From Candidatus Thorarchaeota archaeon (GTDB lineage: Archaea > Asgardarchaeota > Thorarchaeia > Thorarchaeales > Thorarchaeaceae): 10,324 nucleotides of DNA. The position numbers and the translations under genes are program-made. Shown here piece by piece: positions 7,360-10,324 of this stretch. The stretch is from NCBI GenBank assembly GCA_004524595.1, contig SDOA01000129.1, positions 1 to 10,324 of the forward strand, written 5' to 3'. The notes below the pieces were generated by a model that did no database searches, was not told the DNA's origin, and worked only from the letters and a program-made list of their open reading frames with translations. The first letter of the stretch is position 1. Each line of letters opens with the position of its first letter.

Positions 7360-7383
7360 GCCTTGTCTGAAGGAACCATAAAG
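7360..7383 (+). repeat. orphan promoter-like repeat, copy 1
   Basis: GCCT, five variable bases, then GAAGGAACCATAAAG. It matches the element at 8155-8177 before the acyl-CoA dehydrogenase (GCCT, five bases, GAAGGAACTATAAGC) at the same spacing. Here no gene follows on this strand: it lies 15 bases after the surface-protein stop and faces the 3' end of the acetyltransferase. Confidence 0.45.
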
Positions 7384-7438
7384 AAACACGCATCATACTT
7401 TCTTTCTTAAGGGATACGAGGAAATGACGTTTCATTAG

Positions 7439-8059
7439 TCAGGGACGTTTTACCATAACCCATTGTGAGATGTTGGTCTTAGGCAATGTATACGAGTTCA
7501 CAACTTCGAAACCGTAGTGATTGTATAGTTTGACGAGACCTTCTTCCTGCGTATCAAGCACACAAAGAATGCCCTGTGAGCGAGAAATCTCAAGAGCATG
7601 TCGAATGAGCTTGCCTCCAAGGCCCTTCCCCTGATGTTTTGTATGAACAGCTAAGGAACCAAGATACAAATAGGGCTCTGAGATACACTCGGCTCTCTTG
7701 CTGAATACATAGCTCTCTATTTCTCGCATTTTTCTAACATTCTCAGACCCAGCGATTCGATACAGTCTCATCCCGCCCGTTCTGATCGCCCGTACCCAAC
7801 TAAACTTCTTCCTGTTCTCGGATTGCGAAAGGATAACGACACCCTCTATGTTTTTAGAGGTGGCAAAGATCTTCCCGTCAATGAAACCATTCCTTACTCG
7901 GTAATTGAAATACTTTGAATGGAACTGCAACCTTCGCTCAGGTTCAGGAATGAAATAATCTATCAGAGGATCGGCAGAAAATGCCTGTAGTAGGGTCTCG
8001 ATGACTCTCTTTATGTCCTTCTTTGTGACCAGGTAGGGTTCAAAACTTGTGTCTTGCAT
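7439..8059 (-). CDS. GNAT-family N-acetyltransferase
   Basis: This 206-residue protein should transfer an acetyl (or other acyl) group from a CoA thioester to an amine; the acceptor cannot be told. The acetyl-CoA pyrophosphate loop is clear: LYLGSLAVHTKHQGKGLGGK with Q143-G-K-G-L-G148, the family's Q/R-x-x-G-x-G/A signature. Motif B, YNHYGFE at 179-185, is also typical. The N-terminal part (AFSADPLIDYFIPEPERR) resembles the group of GNATs that begin with 'f..dP...yl.pd...r'. Length is normal and the domain is complete. ATG at 8059 has no ribosome site, and the TATA-like box at 8091-8096 predicts a leader of about ten bases, so translation is probably leaderless or nearly so. It is divergent from the acyl-CoA dehydrogenase. 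Confidence 0.85.
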   Translation of the reverse strand: MQDTSFEPYLVTKKDIKRVIETLLQAFSADPLIDYFIPEPERRLQFHSKYFNYRVRNGFIDGKIFATSKNIEGVVILSQSENRKKFSWVRAIRTGGMRLYRIAGSENVRKMREIESYVFSKRAECISEPYLYLGSLAVHTKHQGKGLGGKLIRHALEISRSQGILCVLDTQEEGLVKLYNHYGFEVVNSYTLPKTNISQWVMVKRP

Positions 8060-8090
8060 TACGAGCCAGAAGCTAGTGAACGAACATTCT

Positions 8091-8105
8091 CATATACCTT
8101 CGTAT
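8091..8105 (-). promoter_or_regulatory. promoter of the GNAT gene with ATACGAAGG element
   Basis: On the minus strand this reads ATACGAAGG followed directly by TATATG. The TATA-like part is about 35 bases before the start codon, so the transcript should begin within about ten bases of the ATG. The ATACGAAGG may be a BRE-like site or an operator. Confidence 0.45.
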
Positions 8106-8168
8106 CACTTTAGAATTTAAAATCATAGTTCTTTACTTCTTTGAATTAGAACAGGCCTCATACGAAGG
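8097..8168. repeat. inverted repeat between divergent promoters
   Basis: CCTTCGTAT (8097-8105) is the exact reverse complement of ATACGAAGG (8160-8168), with 54 bases between. Each arm touches or nearly touches a TATA-like box pointing outward. This is the layout expected for a site shared by two divergent genes. Confidence 0.6.
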
Positions 8169-8177
8169 AACTATAAG
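8155..8177 (+). promoter_or_regulatory. promoter of the acyl-CoA dehydrogenase gene
   Basis: GCCT, five bases, GAAGGAAC and then CTATAAG as the TATA-like box (8171-8177). Transcription is predicted at about 8200, leaving a leader of about 37 bases that holds the ribosome site. The same arrangement recurs at 7360-7383. Confidence 0.45.
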
Positions 8178-8223
8178 CAAGACCCTTTCCTCTCGCACCC
8201 GCAGGCAAAATTCAAGCTAGCAA

Positions 8224-8228
8224 GAGGT
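8224..8228 (+). promoter_or_regulatory. Shine-Dalgarno site for the acyl-CoA dehydrogenase
   Basis: GAGGT sits 8 bases before the ATG at 8237 and supports that start. Confidence 0.65.
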
Positions 8229-8236
8229 AGTTTACT

Positions 8237-9478
8237 ATGCATTTTGAAGAGTCGGATGAAGAAAAGATGTTCCGCGAGGCTGTGCACGAGTTCGCTCAGA
8301 AACACGTTGCGCCAGTCTGGAAGGAATATGATGAGCACACCCACGAGATACCCCGCGACCTTATCAAAAAGATGGCTGACCAGATGCTCTGGGCACCCAC
8401 AGTCGCTGAGGAATATGGAGGCGCAAACCTCTCCTTTACCATGGCATGTATAGCCGCGGAGGAGTTAGCCAGAGCAGACCTCTCTATTGCCCTCCCAGTT
8501 GCGTATCTGGTAGAGGCGTCCTGGGCGTTCATCTTTGACAAGTACGGTACCCCCGAGGCAAAAGCAGAGATCCTCCCGCGTGTGACCAAGGGAGACCTGT
8601 TCTTCGGTATCGCAACCACCGAGCCCACTGGTGGCTCAGACCTCGTCAACACCACCAAGACAACCATCAAGCCCAAGGGCGATGGCTATGTAGTCAATGG
8701 TGAGAAGGTGTATATCTCAGGTGTTGCAGAGTCAGAGAAGTACGGTGGTGTCTATTGGACCTTGGGCAAGTCAGACCTCAAGGGTGACCACAAGAAGTTC
8801 GATGCCTTCATTCTCCCCCTGAACATGGGTGACGGGTTGATCCCCGGTATCACGACCACGTTGTTCGAGGACATGGGTAGGATGGGTGTCTCCTGTGGTG
8901 GTTTCAACATCGAGGATGTCGAGATTCCCAAGCACTACTTGATTGGCCAGCACGGTAAGGGCTTCTATCATGCCATGGAAGGATTCTCGGCAGCTAGGGT
9001 TTTAATAGCTGCTACCTGTCTCGGTGCGGCTCAGGGTTGTTTTGACATCGGTGTGGACTATGTTAAGCAGCGCAAGCAGTTTGGTCGGCCCCTCGCTTCC
9101 TTTGAGGGAATCATGTTCGAGGGTGTGGACTCCTGGATGGCCATGCAGGCTGGCAGGCACTTGACCTATCACGCAGCCTGGATCATGGACGAGCACTACA
9201 GGAACAATAATCCCAATTACACCAAGCTCGATATCGCCAAGTACACAGCTGCTGCAAAGTACAAGGTACCTCACGATGCTCTAGACACGATCACCAGAGC
9301 GATGACCTGGCATGGAGCCTTCGGGTACTCCAAGGAGTGTCCGCTTGAGGCTTCCTACAGGGGTGTGCGTTCCTACACGGTCGGTGCTGAGGGTGGTAGC
9401 CACATACAGAAGGTCGTCATGGGTAGAGAGATATTTGGACCTGAAAACCTCCCATATCGACAAGAGAAGCAGATGTAG
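8237..9478 (+). CDS. acyl-CoA dehydrogenase family flavoprotein
   Basis: This 413-residue enzyme has the normal length and all expected landmarks of FAD-dependent acyl-CoA dehydrogenases, which oxidise an acyl-CoA to the 2-enoyl-CoA and pass electrons to ETF. Residues 1-120 form the N-terminal helical domain. TTEPTGGSD (127-135) is the flavin-contacting signature, VNGEKVYISG (153-162) belongs to the middle beta domain, and RKQFGRPL (279-286) is the C-terminal signature. E385 in VGAEGGSHIQK sits where the catalytic base of short/medium-chain members lies (usually YEGT-x-x-IQ). The GG after this Glu, with no Tyr before it, is unusual. Chain length and substrate cannot be told. It stands alone, with no ETF, thiolase or hydratase beside it. 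Its codons are visibly richer in G and C than those of its neighbours, which may mean high expression. Confidence 0.93.
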   Translation: MHFEESDEEKMFREAVHEFAQKHVAPVWKEYDEHTHEIPRDLIKKMADQMLWAPTVAEEYGGANLSFTMACIAAEELARADLSIALPVAYLVEASWAFIFDKYGTPEAKAEILPRVTKGDLFFGIATTEPTGGSDLVNTTKTTIKPKGDGYVVNGEKVYISGVAESEKYGGVYWTLGKSDLKGDHKKFDAFILPLNMGDGLIPGITTTLFEDMGRMGVSCGGFNIEDVEIPKHYLIGQHGKGFYHAMEGFSAARVLIAATCLGAAQGCFDIGVDYVKQRKQFGRPLASFEGIMFEGVDSWMAMQAGRHLTYHAAWIMDEHYRNNNPNYTKLDIAKYTAAAKYKVPHDALDTITRAMTWHGAFGYSKECPLEASYRGVRSYTVGAEGGSHIQKVVMGREIFGPENLPYRQEKQM

Positions 9479-9491
9479 TATTTATTTTAGT

Positions 9492-9523
9492 AAAGGGGGC
9501 TTATGCTCCCTTTTCCTTCTTTT
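9492..9523 (+). terminator. strong hairpin terminator after the acyl-CoA dehydrogenase
   Basis: AAAGGGGGC (9492-9500) pairs with GCTCCCTTT (9505-9513) through a nine-base stem with one G-T pair and a TTAT loop. It is followed by the T-rich run TTTTCCTTCTTTT. It begins 14 bases past the stop. It may also act on the convergent membrane-protein gene. Confidence 0.75.
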
Positions 9524-9528
9524 AATGA

Positions 9529-9837
9529 TTAAGCCCTCTGATCTTTGCCAAGCCTCGACCAATCAGTACATATCACAAGAAGAATAGTCAATACTCCAAT
9601 TATCAGAAGGTCAGTGAAACCAAAGATGCCAGAAACGAATAGATAGAGAGAGATGACAATGGAAACAAGTACAAATGCAGTCTTTGCGTACAAGTCCAAT
9701 CTTTGTCGCACAATCTCATCTCGATATCCTACGCCTATCCCAAGTAGGACTACTAAAAGAAGAATGAAGAGTGCATAAACTGCTGCAACAATTGCGTAGC
9801 CGATTAATGACTGCATCATCAATGTAACCGTGGTCAA
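9529..9837 (-). CDS. small three-helix membrane protein, unknown function
   Basis: This protein has up to 102 residues and three clear hydrophobic segments, at about residues 11-36, 51-73 and 75-92. A charged loop lies between helices 1 and 2 (GYRDEIVRQRLDLYAK), and the tail is short and hydrophilic (DWSRLGKDQRA). No catalytic or binding motif stands out and I do not recognise the family. The 309-base frame starts with TTG at 9837; ATG at 9819 or 9816 would shorten it by six or seven residues and loses nothing. Neither start has a ribosome site. On the minus strand CTTATGTT at 9868-9875 could be a weak TATA box giving a near-leaderless transcript. It follows the 131-residue gene on the same strand after a gap of about 70 bases and may be co-transcribed. 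Confidence 0.6.
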   Translation of the reverse strand: MTTVTLMMQSLIGYAIVAAVYALFILLLVVLLGIGVGYRDEIVRQRLDLYAKTAFVLVSIVISLYLFVSGIFGFTDLLIIGVLTILLVICTDWSRLGKDQRA

Positions 9838-9908
9838 GTCTGCACGTATTCTAGATGAATTTTTCTGAACATAAGATAGTCTTTTTGCAGTTTGTAGAAT
9901 AGGATTTC

Positions 9909-10304
9909 TTACATGGCGCCAAAAGCCCTCTCAACAACACGAGAAACTCCTCTGATGACACACGCATGGATGCCGTCCTCACTGTTCGGAGTAGGAGTAT
10001 TGGTTGTCTGTTGCATCTCAAAGTCCTGAAAATGAGCACCATGAATCGACTCGAACATTGGTGACGAGGTCTGAAAGGGAAGGAGATAGAGGAGGCGTAT
10101 CTTTGAACGAGCGACTTCAATTCTGAATGCAGTTTCGTCTGAGAAGAGGAAGGTGTCGAGAAAGCAGCCAAAGATATCATGCACTCGCTTGGCATTCCAG
10201 ACCTGTGGTTCTCTGGGATTCTCGGTCATTGAACTTTCGATGTATGAACGAGGGATCTCTATAATCTCGAAGACTGCTGGGTTTCTTGAGGTGTCACGTG
10301 GCAC
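9909..10304 (-). CDS. hypothetical protein, 131 residues
   Basis: This is a soluble protein I do not recognise. The core (VWNAKRVHDIFGCFLDTFLF, then RSKIRLLYLLPFQ) alternates charged and hydrophobic residues as in a folded alpha/beta domain. The N-terminus is Pro/Arg/Glu-rich and the segment at about 98-110 (QQTTNTPTPNSED) looks disordered. No signal peptide, membrane helix or cysteine motif is seen. The start is a GTG at 10304, supported by GGGAG six bases before it on the minus strand. The stop (TAA at 9909-9911) directly follows the final Met. It could be longer only beyond the right edge, which the ribosome site argues against. The promoter lies outside the window. Confidence 0.6.
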   Translation of the reverse strand: MPRDTSRNPAVFEIIEIPRSYIESSMTENPREPQVWNAKRVHDIFGCFLDTFLFSDETAFRIEVARSKIRLLYLLPFQTSSPMFESIHGAHFQDFEMQQTTNTPTPNSEDGIHACVIRGVSRVVERAFGAM

Positions 10305-10310
10305 TGTTCA

Positions 10311-10315
10311 CTCCC
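10311..10315 (-). promoter_or_regulatory. Shine-Dalgarno site for the 131-residue protein
   Basis: On the minus strand GGGAG (within GGGAGTGA) lies six bases before the GTG at 10304. It decides in favour of this non-ATG start. Confidence 0.55.
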
Positions 10316-10324
10316 TATGTTCTA

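Noticed and set aside
7418..7438. GAGG followed by ATG behind the orphan promoter-like element
   Set aside because: The frame ends after four codons, so it is not a gene.
8296..9274. Antisense open frames inside the acyl-CoA dehydrogenase
   Set aside because: They are explained by the C/G-rich third positions of the real gene and show no domain features.

Overview
The window is most likely archaeal and chromosomal. TATA-like boxes sit about 25-35 bases before several inferred starts. One gene (the acetyltransferase) has almost no leader and no Shine-Dalgarno site. Two large secreted proteins carry many N-x-S/T sequons and end in a single C-terminal membrane anchor with a basic tail. This mix, together with a stand-alone acyl-CoA dehydrogenase and orphan surface proteins, recalls Asgard archaea such as Thorarchaeota. 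That placement is an impression from style, not from a marker gene. No rRNA, tRNA, CRISPR array, transposase or phage gene was seen.

Layout. 1-173 (-) is the N-terminal part of a small membrane protein running off the left edge. 192-461 (+) is a start-less fragment of an FtsX/MacB-type ABC permease, which reads as a gene relic. 439-924 (+) is a three-helix membrane protein of unknown function, followed by a hairpin terminator. 1121-4510 (+) dominates the window: a secreted 1129-residue protein with twelve Kelch repeats, an Fn3-like domain, a calcineurin/purple-acid-phosphatase-like phosphoesterase and a C-terminal anchor. A shared hairpin separates it from the convergent 4594-6150 (-) gene, a beta-lactamase-type serine hydrolase that has lost the N-terminal part bearing the Ser-x-x-Lys nucleophile. 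6236-6577 (+) is a small zinc-ribbon protein. 6697-7344 (+) is a small anchored surface protein behind a good TATA box. 7439-8059 (-) is a GNAT acetyltransferase, divergent from 8237-9478 (+), an apparently intact acyl-CoA dehydrogenase with a strong hairpin terminator. 9529-9837 (-) and 9909-10304 (-) are a three-helix membrane protein and an unrecognised 131-residue protein.

How the genes fit together. There is no clear multi-gene operon: most genes are alternately oriented, with their own promoters or terminators. The themes are the cell surface (Kelch-phosphoesterase, small anchored protein, three small membrane proteins) and acyl-CoA metabolism (the dehydrogenase). Gene decay shows in two places, the permease relic and the serine hydrolase. 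The most interesting regulatory signal is a 9-base inverted repeat (ATACGAAGG) placed next to the TATA-like box of each of the two divergent promoters between the acetyltransferase and the dehydrogenase. A third, related promoter-like copy lies at 7360-7383 with no gene behind it. The most interesting protein is the Kelch-Fn3-phosphoesterase fusion. I saw no convincing new multi-gene system.
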